This document shows, piece after piece, positions 18,906 through 30,569 of a stretch of DNA of 64,000 nucleotides; positions within the stretch are counted from its first letter, which is position 1; each line of letters opens with the position of its first letter. The translations under genes were made by a program, and so were the position numbers. This stretch comes from Limnohabitans sp. 2KL-1. GTDB lineage: Bacteria; Pseudomonadota; Gammaproteobacteria; Burkholderiales; Burkholderiaceae_C. The DNA lies in assembly GCF_003063435.1 (NCBI RefSeq), contig NZ_NESL01000009.1, positions 1 through 64,000 of the forward strand. The letters are read 5' to 3'. The notes beneath the pieces were generated by a model. That model was not told the DNA's origin, ran no database searches, and saw only the letters and a list, made by a program, of their open reading frames with translations.

Positions 18906-19454
18906 ATGGAAAAAAAGTTTGATTCTCAACACTTGGATGTGGTGGCATTTGCCCGGGACGGGGCCGTTCTGGAGGGGCAAGATGCTTTGCAGGCCATGCC
19001 TCGCCTGCTCGAAGAGCAAGTCACGGGCAGTTTGCAGCCGGGCCCGGTGATCTGGCGTCTGTCCGGACGCCTGCTGCCGCAATCGGGCGGTGCCGACCAA
19101 ATCTGGCTGGATTTGCAGGCCTCAGTGGCCTTGCCCATGCAGTGCCAGCGGTGCCTCACGCCAGTGCTGGAGACCGTTGAGGCCGAGCGGTCCTTCCGTT
19201 TTGTGGCCGACGAGGCCACGGCGGCGGCTCTGGACGATGAGGCAGAAGAAGACATTTTGGTGGTCAGCCGGGATTTCGATGCGCTGGCGCTGATTGAAGA
19301 CGAGCTGATTTTGTCTTTGCCTCTGGTGCCTTTGCATGAGGTGTGCCCTGAAAAGCTGCCCATGTCGGCTGTCGACCCGGAGTTTGAAGTTGCAGCAGAG
19401 CGTCCCAATCCTTTTGGCATTCTGGCGGGCCTGAAAACGGGTAAACCTTCATAA
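18906..19454 (+). CDS. yceD: YceD family protein (DUF177)
   Basis: A 182-residue acidic protein of the DUF177/YceD family, nearly always encoded just upstream of rpmF. It has the family's CQRCLTPV cysteine pair in the centre and a C-terminal PNPFGILAGLK. Homologues are linked to 23S rRNA or large-subunit assembly, but no biochemical activity can be read here. The yceF-yceD-rpmF-plsX-fab arrangement is conserved in proteobacteria. Confidence 0.9.
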   Translation: MEKKFDSQHLDVVAFARDGAVLEGQDALQAMPRLLEEQVTGSLQPGPVIWRLSGRLLPQSGGADQIWLDLQASVALPMQCQRCLTPVLETVEAERSFRFVADEATAAALDDEAEEDILVVSRDFDALALIEDELILSLPLVPLHEVCPEKLPMSAVDPEFEVAAERPNPFGILAGLKTGKPS

Positions 19455-19469
19455 GCGGTCAAAAGTGTG

Positions 19470-19498
19470 TGCCCATAGGGCTCAGCTTAGGCTATAAT
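19470..19498 (+). promoter_or_regulatory. Candidate rpmF promoter
   Basis: A perfect TATAAT at 19493-19498 lies 17 bases after a weak TGCCCA (19470-19475), between yceD and rpmF. Transcription would start about 85 bases before rpmF, leaving room for a ribosomal-protein leader. Confidence 0.5.
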
Positions 19499-19590
19499 CA
19501 ATGGCTTCGCCCAGTTCTGCCGGGTGACATTTCCATTAACCAGAAGCTGCGTTTTTATTTGCGCGGCCTCCCAGCTTCCAAGGAGCCATC

Positions 19591-19773
19591 ATGGCTGTTC
19601 AGCAAAACAAAAAGTCGCCTTCCAAGCGCGGTATGCACCGTTCGCACAATGCCCTGAACGTGCCGGGCATCGCTGTCGAGCCCACCACTGGCGAAACGCA
19701 CCTGCGTCACCACATCAGCCCCAACGGTTTCTACCGTGGCCGTCAGGTGTTGAAAAACAAATCCGAAGCCTGA
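19591..19773 (+). CDS. rpmF: 50S ribosomal protein L32
   Basis: A 60-residue basic protein, the usual length of L32. The start [19 protein letters not shown] and the end [15 protein letters not shown] are typical. The zinc-binding cysteines found in some L32 proteins are absent (the C-minus form). CCAAGGAGCC just upstream provides a strong ribosome site. Confidence 0.97.
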   Translation: MAVQQNKKSPSKRGMHRSHNALNVPGIAVEPTTGETHLRHHISPNGFYRGRQVLKNKSEA

Positions 19774-19800
19774 CCGGCGTCAGCCCTCAAGCCCGCAGAG

Positions 19801-19841
19801 GCCCGGCGCTACTTTTAAAGTAGCATCGGGCTTTTGTTTTT
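19801..19841 (+). terminator. Terminator after rpmF
   Basis: A two-part stem, GCCCG with CGGGC outside and GCTACTTT with AAAGTAGC inside, is followed by TTTTGTTTTT. It lies between rpmF and plsX and would reduce read-through into the fatty-acid genes. Confidence 0.85.
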
Positions 19842-19884
19842 GTGGCTTTGATTCTTACACTCCGGTTTTGTGCCCAAGGATTTC

Positions 19885-20949
19885 ATGACTTCGCCCACCC
19901 CGATCACGCTGGCTGTCGATTGCATGGGCGGCGACCACGGTCCCAGCGTCACGCTGGCGGCTTGCCGCCGTTTTTTATCGACCCACCCCGATGCCCGTTT
20001 GCTGCTGGTCGGTCGGCCTGAGGCTTTGTCCGGGTTTTCCGATCCTCGCGCCCAAGTGGTGGGGGCTACAGAAGTGGTTGAGATGGATGACCCGCTTGAA
20101 TTGGCGCTGCGCAAGAAAAAAGACTCGTCCATGCGCGTGGCCATTGAGCAGGTGCGCGATGGCAAAGCCGCTGCGGCCGTCTCGGCGGGCAACACGGGTG
20201 CGTTGATGGCGATTGCCCGCTATGTGCTCAAGACCATGGATGGCATTGACCGCCCGGCCATTGCGGGCCAGATGCCCAACTTCAAAGGTGGCGGCACCAC
20301 CATGCTCGATCTGGGGGCCAATGTGGATTGCACGCCGGAGCATTTGCTGCAGTTTGCGGTCATGGGCTCGGCGCTGGTGTCGGTGCTGCAAAACAAACCC
20401 AACCCCACGGTGGGTCTGCTCAACATCGGTGAAGAAGCCATCAAAGGCAACGAAATCATCAAAAAAACGGGTGAATTGTTGCGATCTGCGGCCAGTTCGG
20501 GTGATTTGAACTTCCATGGCAACGTGGAAGGTAATGACATTTTCAAGGGCACGGTCGACATCGTGGTTTGCGATGGTTTTGTCGGCAATGTGGCGTTGAA
20601 GGCCAGCGAAGGCCTGGCAACCATGATTGGCGGCTTCCTGAAAACAGAGTTTTCTCGCAACATCTTCACGAAAATTGCGGCACTTTTGGCTTATCCGGTG
20701 CTATCTGCATTCAAAAATCGTGTGGACCACCGCCGTTACAACGGTGCCGCTTTGCTGGGCTTGCGCGGTCTGGTGTTCAAGAGCCATGGCTCCGCCGATG
20801 AGATCGCTTTCGAGACGGCCTTGAACCGGGCTTATGATGCAGGCCGAAACCAATTGCTGGACCGCGTTCGTGAACGCATCGCGCATGCCGCGCCCTTGTT
20901 GATGGGTGCGCAGGCCGAGCGGGCAGAACCAGCGGTCACACCCGTATGA
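19885..20949 (+). CDS. plsX: Phosphate acyltransferase PlsX
   Basis: Converts acyl-ACP to acyl-phosphate, the first step linking fatty-acid synthesis to membrane phospholipids. The 354-residue protein has [13 protein letters not shown] at the N-terminus, [12 protein letters not shown], and [20 protein letters not shown] 19885 is preferred over GTG 19870 because AAGGA sits five bases before it and homology starts right after. It overlaps fabH by four bases (ATGA). Confidence 0.95.
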   Translation: MTSPTPITLAVDCMGGDHGPSVTLAACRRFLSTHPDARLLLVGRPEALSGFSDPRAQVVGATEVVEMDDPLELALRKKKDSSMRVAIEQVRDGKAAAAVSAGNTGALMAIARYVLKTMDGIDRPAIAGQMPNFKGGGTTMLDLGANVDCTPEHLLQFAVMGSALVSVLQNKPNPTVGLLNIGEEAIKGNEIIKKTGELLRSAASSGDLNFHGNVEGNDIFKGTVDIVVCDGFVGNVALKASEGLATMIGGFLKTEFSRNIFTKIAALLAYPVLSAFKNRVDHRRYNGAALLGLRGLVFKSHGSADEIAFETALNRAYDAGRNQLLDRVRERIAHAAPLLMGAQAERAEPAVTPV

Positions 20950-21923
20950 GAATTTATTCACGCATCATTGGCACAGGCAGTTACCTGCCGGAAAAACGCC
21001 TGACCAACGCCGACTTGGCCGCCGAACTGGCGCAGCAGGGCGTTGAAACCTCCGACGACTGGATCGTGGAGCGTACGGGCATCCGTGCCCGCCACTTTGC
21101 TGCCGACAACCAGGGTTGCAGCGATCTGGCCACCGAAGCCGCGCGCAAAGCATTGGATGCTGCCGGTTTGGCTGCGAGCGACATCGACCTGATCATTGTG
21201 GGCACGTCGACACCCGATATGGTGTTCCCGTCGGTGGCGACCATGGTCCAGCACAAGCTGGGCACTGCGGGTTGCCCAGCGTTTGACGTGCAAGCCGTGT
21301 GCAGCGGTTTCATTTATGCCTTGACGATTGCCGACGCCATGATCCAGACGGGATCGGCCAAGCGCGCACTGGTCATTGGTGCTGAGATTTTTAGCCGCAT
21401 CCTCGACTTCAAGGACCGCACCACTTGCGTGCTGTTTGGTGATGGCGCTGGTGCGGTCGTGCTCGAAGCGTCGGACCAGCCAGGTATTTTGGCTACCGAT
21501 TTGCATGCCGATGGCAAATACAAAGACATCCTGTGCGTGCCCGGGCACGTCAACCGGGGTGGCATTCTGGGCGACCCGGTGCTCAAGATGGACGGCCAAG
21601 CTGTCTTCAAGCTCGCCGTGGGCGTGCTCGAAGAAACTGCCCGAGCCAGTCTGGCCAAGGCGAACTTGACCGATGCCGACATTGACTGGCTGATCCCGCA
21701 CCAGGCCAACATTCGCATCATGCAAAGCACGGCCAAAAAGCTCAAGATGAGCCCCGACAAGGTGGTGGTGACGGTGGACCAGCACGGCAACACCTCGGCG
21801 GCCTCGATCCCGCTGGCGCTGGACACCGCCGTGCGCGACGGGCGCATCCAGCGAGGCCAGACCCTCATGCTCGAAGGCGTGGGCGGCGGCTTCACCTGGG
21901 GCTCGGTGCTCTTGCGGTATTGA
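20946..21923 (+). CDS. fabH: Beta-ketoacyl-ACP synthase III
   Basis: Starts fatty-acid chains by condensing acetyl-CoA with malonyl-ACP. The 325-residue thiolase-fold enzyme shows the triad Cys (~119, QAVCSGF), His (in [10 protein letters not shown], ~252) and Asn (in HGNTSAAS, ~282), with [10 protein letters not shown] at the C-terminus. It is coupled to plsX by overlap. Confidence 0.97.
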   Translation: MRIYSRIIGTGSYLPEKRLTNADLAAELAQQGVETSDDWIVERTGIRARHFAADNQGCSDLATEAARKALDAAGLAASDIDLIIVGTSTPDMVFPSVATMVQHKLGTAGCPAFDVQAVCSGFIYALTIADAMIQTGSAKRALVIGAEIFSRILDFKDRTTCVLFGDGAGAVVLEASDQPGILATDLHADGKYKDILCVPGHVNRGGILGDPVLKMDGQAVFKLAVGVLEETARASLAKANLTDADIDWLIPHQANIRIMQSTAKKLKMSPDKVVVTVDQHGNTSAASIPLALDTAVRDGRIQRGQTLMLEGVGGGFTWGSVLLRY

Positions 21924-22002
21924 TGCGCTGTTGATTTGACAGGCCCGGGTCAGCGATGCGCGGCACGCTGCCCCCATTTTTCTCTGATAAAAAATTTTGC
22001 AC

Positions 22003-22949
22003 ATGACCTCATTTGCTTTTGTTTTTCCCGGTCAGGGCTCCCAGTCTGTGGGCATGCTCGACGCCTGGGGTGACCACCCCGTGGTGCTCGAAACCCTGAA
22101 AGAAGCCTCTGACGCGCTTGGCGAAGACGTGGCCAAACTGATCCACGAAGGCCCTAAAGAAGCGCTGGCCATGACGACCAACACCCAGCCGGTGATGCTG
22201 GTGTCGGCCGTGGCAGCCTACCGCGCCTGGCTGGCTGAGGGGGGTGCCAAGCCGTCCGTGGTGGCCGGTCACTCGCTGGGTGAATACAGTGCTTTGGTCG
22301 CTTCGGGTGTGTTGACGCTGACGCAAGCTGCGCCACTGGTCCGCCTGCGCGCCACCGCCATGCAAGAAGCCGTGCCTGTGGGCGTGGGCGCGATGGCCGC
22401 GATTTTGGGCCTGGCCTCTGACAAAGTCATTGAGGGATGCAAAGAAGCCCAGGCCACATTTGCCGCAGGCAGCGCCGAAGTGGTCGAAGCCGTGAATTTC
22501 AACGACGCGGCGCAGACCGTGATCGCGGGCAGCAAGGCGGCGGTCGACAAAGCCTGCGAAGTGCTCAAGGGGATGGGGGCCAAGCGTGCATTGCTGCTGC
22601 CCGTGTCGGCACCGTTCCATTCGAGCCTGATGAAGCCCGCCGCCGAAAAGCTGCGCGAGAAGCTGGCGACCCTGACTTTGGGTGTGCCGCAGATCCCGGT
22701 GCTCAACAACATCGACGTGGCCATCGAAACCGATGCCGACCGCATCCGCGATGCGTTGTACCGTCAGGCTTTTGGCCCGGTGCGCTGGGTCGAGTGCGTG
22801 CAGGCCATCAAGGCCCGCGGTGTGCCCACGGTGGTCGAGTGTGGCCCCGGCAAGGTGCTGGCCGGCATGACCAAGCGGATTGATGCGGAATTGAACGGCG
22901 TGGCGCTGTACGACCCCGCCACCTTGGCCGAAGTGAAAGGACTCCTCGC

Positions 22950-22953
<4 letters not shown>
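22003..22953 (+). CDS. fabD: Malonyl-CoA:ACP transacylase
   Basis: Transfers malonate from CoA to acyl carrier protein. The 316-residue enzyme begins FVFPGQGSQSVGM and has the nucleophile in GHSLGEY (Ser ~91) and the catalytic His in SAPFHSSLM. A 79-base gap separates it from fabH; the stop overlaps the fabG start by four bases. Confidence 0.97.
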
Positions 22954-23992
<1,039 letters not shown>

Positions 23993-23998
23993 TCGACG

Positions 23999-25243
23999 AT
24001 GACCCGGCGCCGCGTTGTTGTCACGGGTTTGGGATGTATCAGCCCCGTGGGCAACACGGTCGCTGATGCATGGTCCAACCTGATTGCCGGTCAGTCCGGC
24101 ATTGGTCCGATCACTCGTTTTGATGCTTCAGCCATAGCCTGCCGGTTTGCGGGTGAAGTCAAAAACTTTGATCTCGAGTCCTATATCTCAGCCAAAGAGG
24201 CTCGGACGATGGACCGTTTTATTCACTTTGGCATCGCTGCCGCAGCCCAGGCCATCCAAGATGCCGGACTGCTGACAGGCGAAGCCTTGAGCGAAGACGA
24301 GGCCTGCCGCATGGGTGTGGTGATTGGTTCGGGCATTGGCGGCTTGCCGCTGATCGAAGACACGCACACCGAATACACCGCACGCGGTGCGCGTCGGATT
24401 TCCCCATTTTTCGTGCCGGCCTCGATCATCAACATGATCTCCGGTCATGTGTCGATGCGCAGTGGTTTCAAAGGCCCCAATCTGGCCGTTGTGACTGCTT
24501 GCACCACAGGTTTGCACAGCATTGGCGAAGCCGGTCGTCTGATCGAGTACGGTGATGCGGATGTGATGGTGGCCGGTGGCTCCGAAGCTTGCGTGTCACC
24601 GCTGGGTGTGGGTGGCTTTGCCGCCATGCGCGCTTTGTCGACCCGCAACGACGACCCCACAGCGGCATCCCGCCCCTGGGACAAAGACCGTGACGGTTTT
24701 GTGCTGGGCGAAGGCGCTGGTGTGATGGTGCTCGAAGAGTACGAACACGCCAAAGCCCGTGGCGCGAAGATTTACGCCGAGCTGGGTGGTTATGGCATGA
24801 GCGCCGACGCCGGTCACATGACCGCGCCCAGCATGGACGGCCCACGCCGCGCGATGGTCAATGCCATGCGCAATGCCGGTGTCAATGCCGACCAGATCGA
24901 CTATTTGAACGCCCACGGCACCTCCACGCCGCTGGGAGACATCAACGAAACCAATGCCATCAAGGCGGCATTGGGTGATCACGCTTACAAAACCGTGGTC
25001 AGCTCGACCAAGTCGATGACCGGTCACCTTTTGGGTGGTGCGGGCGGCATTGAAAGCGTGTTCACTGTGTTGGCTTTGCACCATCAAAAAGTGCCGCCGA
25101 CCATCAACTTGGCTAACCCTGATCCTGAGTGTGATCTGGACTACTGTGCCAACACGGCACGCGACATGAAAATCGATGTGGCCCTGAAAAACAACTTCGG
25201 TTTTGGCGGCACCAACGGCTCGCTGGTGTTCAAACGCATCTGA
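23999..25243 (+). CDS. fabF: Beta-ketoacyl-ACP synthase II
   Basis: Elongates acyl-ACP with malonyl-ACP. The 414-residue enzyme has the nucleophile in VVTACTTG (Cys ~168) and the two His in [11 protein letters not shown] and [11 protein letters not shown]. It starts six bases after acpP, the usual arrangement. Confidence 0.97.
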   Translation: MTRRRVVVTGLGCISPVGNTVADAWSNLIAGQSGIGPITRFDASAIACRFAGEVKNFDLESYISAKEARTMDRFIHFGIAAAAQAIQDAGLLTGEALSEDEACRMGVVIGSGIGGLPLIEDTHTEYTARGARRISPFFVPASIINMISGHVSMRSGFKGPNLAVVTACTTGLHSIGEAGRLIEYGDADVMVAGGSEACVSPLGVGGFAAMRALSTRNDDPTAASRPWDKDRDGFVLGEGAGVMVLEEYEHAKARGAKIYAELGGYGMSADAGHMTAPSMDGPRRAMVNAMRNAGVNADQIDYLNAHGTSTPLGDINETNAIKAALGDHAYKTVVSSTKSMTGHLLGGAGGIESVFTVLALHHQKVPPTINLANPDPECDLDYCANTARDMKIDVALKNNFGFGGTNGSLVFKRI

Positions 25244-25257
25244 CGCGAGACGTCTCC

Positions 25258-25752
25258 ATGCACAACGCCCCACCTGTGGCTTTCCCGGTGGGGCGTTTTG
25301 TTTGGGGGCGTGCACTTTGGTGGGGCACTGCTGCGCTTGCTGCGCTGGGCTTGATCGGCTGGCAGGTTGGGGCTCAGGTCGCTGGTTTTCAGGTGTTGAT
25401 GGCTTGGGGATTCTGGGCATTTTGTGTGATCACTGCAGGCTTGTGGGGGCAACGGCAGACGCTGGCAGGCGGTCGTTTGCTGTGGAGTGGCGAGTCCTGG
25501 TTTTGGCAGAGGGATGAAGACTCGGCGTTGGATGCCCAAGCTGTGTCAGTGTCGGTGGGCTTGGATGTTGGTGTCGGCCTTTTGTTGTGGGTTCAGCATC
25601 TGGATGAGCGGGGCCATGCGTGCGGACAACTTGCCTGCGCCTGGCTGCAAGCGCAGACGATGCCCTCAAAGTGGCACGGTTTTAGATGCGCTGTATATTC
25701 GCGCCCTGAGTCAAATCCGTTGACCCAGGGTGCCGCACAAGGACAACTTTGA
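25258..25752 (+). CDS. Small membrane protein of unknown function
   Basis: A 164-residue protein with two hydrophobic helices (~18-38 and ~46-63), rich in Trp, then a soluble C-terminal part. The layout resembles small proteins encoded next to rpoE-rse operons in related bacteria and, loosely, YgfX/CptA-type proteins, but I cannot assign a family. It starts 14 bases after fabF and is therefore probably co-transcribed. The last ~60 residues have weak coding character, so the exact end is less sure than the start. Confidence 0.55.
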   Translation: MHNAPPVAFPVGRFVWGRALWWGTAALAALGLIGWQVGAQVAGFQVLMAWGFWAFCVITAGLWGQRQTLAGGRLLWSGESWFWQRDEDSALDAQAVSVSVGLDVGVGLLLWVQHLDERGHACGQLACAWLQAQTMPSKWHGFRCAVYSRPESNPLTQGAAQGQL

Positions 25753-25829
25753 TGCGGCTTGAATTTGCGATTTCCGCCCACATTTGTACTTGGATTGCAA
25801 TCCGGTTTTGACCGACACAAGGAGGTTTT

Positions 25830-27296
25830 GTGCTGAAGAACAAATGGACGAGGACGGCCACATCGGCTTTGATGATCAGTGGCCTGTTGGGAGGGCTGGC
25901 ATGGTTGCCATCCAGCGTTGCGGTGGCTCAGCCTGCCAATTTGGTGGTGCGCGGACTTCCCGACTTCACCGATTTGGTGGAGCAAGTCGGGCCCTCGGTG
26001 GTGAACATTCGCACCCTTGAAAAAGCGCGACCCAGCACGCCAGGGGCTGGTGGGTCTGACGAGGAAATGCAAGAGTTATTTCGCCGCTTTTTCGGCGTGC
26101 CCATGCCCAGTGTGCCGCGTCAAGGTCCAAGGCAAAACCGGCCTCAGGAAGAAGCGCAACCCCGCGGGGTGGGTTCGGGTTTTATCCTCAGCGCAGATGG
26201 TTACATCATGACCAATGCCCATGTGGTGGAAGGTGCAGATGAAGTCATGGTGACGCTGACCGACAAACGCGAGTTCAAGGCACGCATTGTCGGTGCCGAC
26301 AAACGCACGGATGTGGCGGTGGTGAAAATTCAGGCCACCGGCCTGCCTGCCGTGAAAGTGGGCGATGTCAGTCGTCTGCGCGTGGGCGAATGGGTCATGG
26401 CCATTGGCTCACCTTTTGGCCTGGAGAACACCGTGACTGCCGGTATCGTGAGCGCCAAGCAGCGCGATACCGGGGATTATTTGCCCTTCATCCAGACCGA
26501 TGTGGCGATCAACCCCGGCAATTCGGGCGGGCCCCTGATCAACATGCGTGGCGAGGTGGTGGGCATCAACAGCCAGATTTATTCGCGCTCGGGTGGGTTC
26601 ATGGGCATCTCGTTCGCCATTCCCATGGACGAAGCGATGCGGGTAAGCGAGCAACTGCGCTCCACTGGGCGGGTCAGCAGGGGGCGCATCGGGGTCCAGA
26701 TTGCGCCTGTGACCAAAGAGGTGGCTGAATCAATTGGTTTAGGAAAGGTACAAGGAGTGCTGGTGCGTGGTGTGGAAGAGGGCTCGCCGGCCGAAAAGGC
26801 CGGCATTGAGGCCGGCGATATCATCACCCGATTCGACGGCAAGACCGTTGAAAAACCGGCCGATTTGCCACGTGCGGTGGGCAATACCAAACCTGGCAGC
26901 AAAGTGGCGCTGACCGTGTTCCGCCGTGGGGCGACCAAAGACATGACGGTGGTGGTGGCCGAAATCGAGCCAGAGAAAGTCGCCACCGCTGCGCCCGAGA
27001 AAAAGGCCCCTGCGGCCAAGATGGCCCATCTGGGCCTGAGTTTGAGTGACCTAACGGATGCGCAGAAGAAAGAGTCTCGTGTGCGTGCGGGTGTGCGTGT
27101 AGACGCTGCCGTGGATGCCGCAGCCCGGGCCGGAATCCGCGAGGGTGATCTGATTTTGGCGGTGGCCAACACCGAAGTCAGTTCGGTCCAGGTTTTCGAG
27201 TCACTGATGGCACGGATTGACAAGACCCGGCCTGTCAGCGTGCTGATCCGTCGTGGTGATGGTGCGCAGTACGTGCTGATTCGCCCCACGCCTTGA
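25830..27296 (+). CDS. degP: Periplasmic serine protease DegP/MucD
   Basis: A 488-residue HtrA-family protease/chaperone for misfolded envelope proteins. A signal peptide (~1-34, ending AVAQP) precedes a trypsin-like domain with His ~131 (TNAHVVEG), Asp ~161 (RTDVAVVKI) and Ser ~232 (NPGNSGGPL), then two PDZ domains (~285-375 and ~400-488). The start is the GTG at 25830, fixed by AAGGAGG four to five bases before it. Related bacteria usually have rpoE-rseA-rseB immediately upstream; those genes are absent here. Confidence 0.94.
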   Translation: MLKNKWTRTATSALMISGLLGGLAWLPSSVAVAQPANLVVRGLPDFTDLVEQVGPSVVNIRTLEKARPSTPGAGGSDEEMQELFRRFFGVPMPSVPRQGPRQNRPQEEAQPRGVGSGFILSADGYIMTNAHVVEGADEVMVTLTDKREFKARIVGADKRTDVAVVKIQATGLPAVKVGDVSRLRVGEWVMAIGSPFGLENTVTAGIVSAKQRDTGDYLPFIQTDVAINPGNSGGPLINMRGEVVGINSQIYSRSGGFMGISFAIPMDEAMRVSEQLRSTGRVSRGRIGVQIAPVTKEVAESIGLGKVQGVLVRGVEEGSPAEKAGIEAGDIITRFDGKTVEKPADLPRAVGNTKPGSKVALTVFRRGATKDMTVVVAEIEPEKVATAAPEKKAPAAKMAHLGLSLSDLTDAQKKESRVRAGVRVDAAVDAAARAGIREGDLILAVANTEVSSVQVFESLMARIDKTRPVSVLIRRGDGAQYVLIRPTP

Positions 27297-27315
27297 TGTG
27301 CGTCAAGCCTTTCGA

Positions 27316-27345
27316 CCCTGAAACCCTGATGGTTTTGGGGTTGTT
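27316..27345 (+). terminator. Weak terminator after degP
   Basis: CCCTGAAACC (27316-27325) can pair with GGTTTTGGGG (27331-27340) with two G-T pairs, followed by TTGTT. It is placed correctly just past the degP stop but its T-run is short. Confidence 0.45.
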
Positions 27346-27668
27346 GGGCTGAAACGTCATTTGTGGACGGCAAATCACGGGAGACTGAAAATATTTATCA
27401 AGTTTGCGACTGCTAACTTTTTAGGTGTCTCATACCGAATTTGGATAAAATCAGTCGTCTTGATCCGTGATTCATGGCGTAAAGCGCAGGTCGGGATTCA
27501 CCATGCGGGATTTGCAGCAGGTGTCCACCGATGATCCACAGACAGCCCACAACTTGTTCATGCAGATGCATGGCGAGCTGTGGATAAGTTGTTGAAAACA
27601 TTCATGTTGCATAGCAGCAACGACCTGACGAACCCGATTTTGGGGCTGTGCGAATGGGCCAATTTGCC

Positions 27669-27738
27669 TACAATGAAGTCCCAACTATCGCAGTTGCCAT
27701 TGATTGTTGGTTCAGGGCGCGTCGCATCAGACGCGCCC
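27669..27738 (+). ncRNA. Possible short transcript or lepA leader ending at a strong terminator
   Basis: A -10-like TACAAT (27669-27674) would start RNA near 27682, and the terminator at 27715-27748 would end it, giving ~60 bases. No good -35 is visible. It may be a small RNA, a premature-termination leader of lepA, or the tail of a longer transcript from upstream. I do not recognise an RNA family. Confidence 0.25.
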
Positions 27739-27748
27739 TTTTTTCTTT
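27715..27748 (+). terminator. Strong terminator upstream of lepA
   Basis: GGGCGCGTC (27715-27723) and GACGCGCCC (27730-27738) form a perfect 9-bp stem with loop GCATCA, followed by TTTTTTCTTTT. It ends a plus-strand transcript 41 bases before the lepA start codon. Confidence 0.9.
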
Positions 27749-27788
27749 TCCGGATCGTTGATCCACAAACACTTGCAGAACTTCCTTG

Positions 27789-29597
27789 ATGAATCACATC
27801 AGAAATTTTTCGATCATTGCCCACATTGACCACGGCAAATCCACTTTGGCCGATCGCTTGATTCAACGCTGTGGCGGTCTGGAAGCCCGCGACATGGAAG
27901 CGCAGGTGCTGGACTCGATGGACATCGAGAAAGAGCGCGGCATCACCATCAAGGCGCAAACCGCTGCGCTGCACTACAAGGCCAAAGATGGCCAGATTTA
28001 CAACCTCAACCTGATCGACACGCCGGGCCATGTGGACTTCTCTTATGAAGTCTCGCGTTCGTTGTCTGCCTGTGAAGGGGCCTTGCTGGTGGTCGATGCC
28101 AGTCAAGGTGTTGAGGCGCAAACCGTGGCCAATTGCTACACCGCGCTCGACCTGGGTGTGGAGGTGGTCCCTGTGCTCAACAAAATGGATTTGCCCAACG
28201 CCGATCCAGACAATGCACGGGCCGAAGTGGAAGACGTGATTGGCATCGACGCGACCGATGCGATTCCTTGTTCCGCCAAAACAGGCATGGGCATCGAAGA
28301 AATCCTTGAAGCCGTGGTGGCCCGCATTCCGCCGCCCAAAGGCAACCCCGATGCGCCGCTGCGCGCCATGATCATCGACAGCTGGTTCGACAGTTATGTG
28401 GGCGTGGTCATGCTGGTGCGTGTGGTCGATGGTCAATTGCTCAAAAACGAGCGCATCCGCATGATGGCCAGCAACGCGGTGTACGAAGCGGGCAGCTTGG
28501 GCGTGTTCACCCCTGCCAACCAGCCACGTGAATCGCTCAAAGCGGGCGAGGTGGGTTACATCATCGCGGGCATCAAAGAGTTGCAGGCGGCCAAAGTGGG
28601 CGACACCGTCACTTTGGAAAAGAAGCTGCCCAACAACCTGGGCCCTGCTACCGAGGCCTTGCCTGGCTTCAAGGAAATCCAACCTCAGGTGTTTGCCGGT
28701 TTGTACCCGACCGAGGCCAACCAGTACGACGGTCTGCGCGACGCGCTGGAAAAACTCAAACTCAACGATGCTTCTTTGCATTACGAGCCCGAAGTCTCGC
28801 AAGCGCTGGGCTTTGGTTTCCGTTGTGGCTTTTTGGGTTTGTTGCACATGGAAATTGTGCAGGAGCGTCTGGAACGCGAGTTTGACCAGGACTTGATCAC
28901 CACCGCGCCCAGCGTGGTGTACCAAGTGGTCCAGCCGGGTGGCGAAGTCGTGATGGTCGAAAACCCCTCCAAGATGCCCGACCAGGGCAAGCTGCAGGAA
29001 ATCCGTGAGCCCATCGTCACGGTGCATTTGTACATGCCGCAAGACTATGTGGGCCCGGTCATGACGTTGGCCAACTTGAAGCGCGGTGTGCAGATGAACA
29101 TGGCCTACCACGGTCGCCAGGTCATGCTGACCTATGAAATGCCGCTGGGCGAGATCGTGCTCGACTTCTTTGACAAACTCAAATCGGTCAGCCGGGGCTA
29201 TGCCTCGATGGATTACGAATTCAAGGAGTTCCGCGCATCTGACGTGGTGAAGGTCGATATTTTGCTCAACGGCGAAAAGGTCGACGCGCTGTCCATCATC
29301 GTGCACCGCTCACAGTCGCAGTACCGAGGCCGGGCGGTGGTGGCCAAGATGCGCGAGATCATCTCTCGGCAGATGTTCGATGTGGCCATTCAGGCTGCCA
29401 TTGGTGCCAACATCATTGCCCGTGAAAGCATCAAGGCCTTGCGCAAGAACGTGCTGGCCAAGTGCTACGGTGGCGATATTTCGCGCAAACGCAAGCTGCT
29501 TGAAAAGCAAAAAGCGGGTAAAAAGCGGATGAAACAGATTGGCTCGGTCGAGGTGCCCCAAGAGGCGTTTCTGGCCATTTTGCAGGTGGAAGATTGA
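27789..29597 (+). CDS. lepA: Elongation factor 4 (LepA)
   Basis: A 602-residue ribosome-bound GTPase thought to back-translocate or help stalled/initiating ribosomes. GTPase motifs are [17 protein letters not shown] and NKMD; the LepA-specific C-terminal domain ends with a basic tail ([19 protein letters not shown]). ATG 27789 is chosen since [11 protein letters not shown] is near the N-terminus in homologues. It overlaps lepB by one base. Confidence 0.97.
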   Translation: MNHIRNFSIIAHIDHGKSTLADRLIQRCGGLEARDMEAQVLDSMDIEKERGITIKAQTAALHYKAKDGQIYNLNLIDTPGHVDFSYEVSRSLSACEGALLVVDASQGVEAQTVANCYTALDLGVEVVPVLNKMDLPNADPDNARAEVEDVIGIDATDAIPCSAKTGMGIEEILEAVVARIPPPKGNPDAPLRAMIIDSWFDSYVGVVMLVRVVDGQLLKNERIRMMASNAVYEAGSLGVFTPANQPRESLKAGEVGYIIAGIKELQAAKVGDTVTLEKKLPNNLGPATEALPGFKEIQPQVFAGLYPTEANQYDGLRDALEKLKLNDASLHYEPEVSQALGFGFRCGFLGLLHMEIVQERLEREFDQDLITTAPSVVYQVVQPGGEVVMVENPSKMPDQGKLQEIREPIVTVHLYMPQDYVGPVMTLANLKRGVQMNMAYHGRQVMLTYEMPLGEIVLDFFDKLKSVSRGYASMDYEFKEFRASDVVKVDILLNGEKVDALSIIVHRSQSQYRGRAVVAKMREIISRQMFDVAIQAAIGANIIARESIKALRKNVLAKCYGGDISRKRKLLEKQKAGKKRMKQIGSVEVPQEAFLAILQVED

Positions 29598-30562
29598 TGC
29601 AGTTTTTAACGTCTTTGGTGTTGGCCGCTTTCGTGGCTTACGCTGGCAGTTGGTACCTCGGATTCATTGAGGGCAACTTCGCGCTGCTCTTGCTTTTGGC
29701 CACGGTCGTCACTGGCATCTACTGGTTGGCCGAACGCTTTGTGTTCTTGCCCCAGCGCCAAAAAGCCGTGGCGCAGCTGGAGGCCGAAACGGTGCAGCGC
29801 CGGGCCGATCTGGCCAAGATGGGCATCGACAAGGTGGACACCGACATCGGTGAAGCCCGCGAAAAGTTGTTGATGCAACCGTGGTGGCTCGATTGGACAG
29901 CGGGCCTGTTCCCGGTCATCGTGGTGGTTTTCATCTTGCGATCGTTCCTCTTTGAGCCCTTCAAGATTCCGTCGGGTTCCATGATCCCGACCTTGCACAT
30001 CGGCGATCTGATTTTGGTGAACAAATTCCACTACGGTATTCGTTTGCCGGTGGCCAACACGAAGTTGACCGAAGGCGCACCGGTGCAGCGTGGTGATGTG
30101 ATGGTGTTCCGTTACCCACCCAAGCCCAGTGTGGATTACATCAAGCGTGTGGTGGGGGTGCCGGGCGACGAGGTGGCGTATCTGAACAAGAAGCTCACCA
30201 TCAATGGCAAAGCGTTGCCCACCCAGGCCTTGCCCGACTTTTTCGACGAGTCGACCATGCGTTACTTCAAGCACCGCAGCGAGACGCTGGGTGCCAAGCC
30301 GCACCAGACCATCCAGGACGATGAGCGTCCGGCGTTTATCCCCGGTGCAGACCAGTTTCCCGGCCGCGAAAATTGCAACTACACCGTCGAAGGTGTGACC
30401 TGCAAGGTGCCTGCGGGCCACTACTTCATGATGGGCGATAACCGCGACAACTCGCTCGATTCGCGCTACTGGGGTTTCGTGCCCGATGCCAACATCGTCG
30501 GCAAGGCCTTTTTCGTGTGGATGAATTTTGGCAACCTCAAGCGCATTGGCGCTTTTGACTGA
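29597..30562 (+). CDS. lepB: Signal peptidase I
   Basis: Cleaves signal peptides from exported proteins at the periplasmic face of the inner membrane. The 321-residue protein has two membrane helices near the N-terminus (~5-45), a third (~102-118), then the catalytic domain with Ser ~128 (PSGSMIPTL), Lys ~183 ([11 protein letters not shown]) and [14 protein letters not shown]. The lepA-lepB-rnc-era order is classic. Confidence 0.96.
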   Translation: MQFLTSLVLAAFVAYAGSWYLGFIEGNFALLLLLATVVTGIYWLAERFVFLPQRQKAVAQLEAETVQRRADLAKMGIDKVDTDIGEAREKLLMQPWWLDWTAGLFPVIVVVFILRSFLFEPFKIPSGSMIPTLHIGDLILVNKFHYGIRLPVANTKLTEGAPVQRGDVMVFRYPPKPSVDYIKRVVGVPGDEVAYLNKKLTINGKALPTQALPDFFDESTMRYFKHRSETLGAKPHQTIQDDERPAFIPGADQFPGRENCNYTVEGVTCKVPAGHYFMMGDNRDNSLDSRYWGFVPDANIVGKAFFVWMNFGNLKRIGAFD

Positions 30563-30569
30563 GGTGAGC

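Larger units (their letters stand above)
27297..27788. other. degP-lepA intergenic region
   Basis: About 490 bases without a convincing protein gene. It holds a weak hairpin after degP, an isolated DnaA-box-like TGTGGATAA at 27579-27587, a TACAAT promoter-like hexamer at 27669-27674, and a strong terminator at 27715-27748 located only ~40 bases before lepA. A frame of 69 codons from 27580 to 27789 crosses the terminator and is not protein-like. Confidence 0.5.

Noticed and set aside
27579..27587. TGTGGATAA, a DnaA-box-like 9-mer near TGATCCACA copies, as a possible replication origin
   Set aside because: Only one site fits the consensus, and there is no dnaA, dnaN or AT-rich unwinding region nearby.
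27580..27789. A 69-codon frame ending at lepA
   Set aside because: It runs through a strong terminator hairpin and its T-run, so it is unlikely to be transcribed whole or translated.
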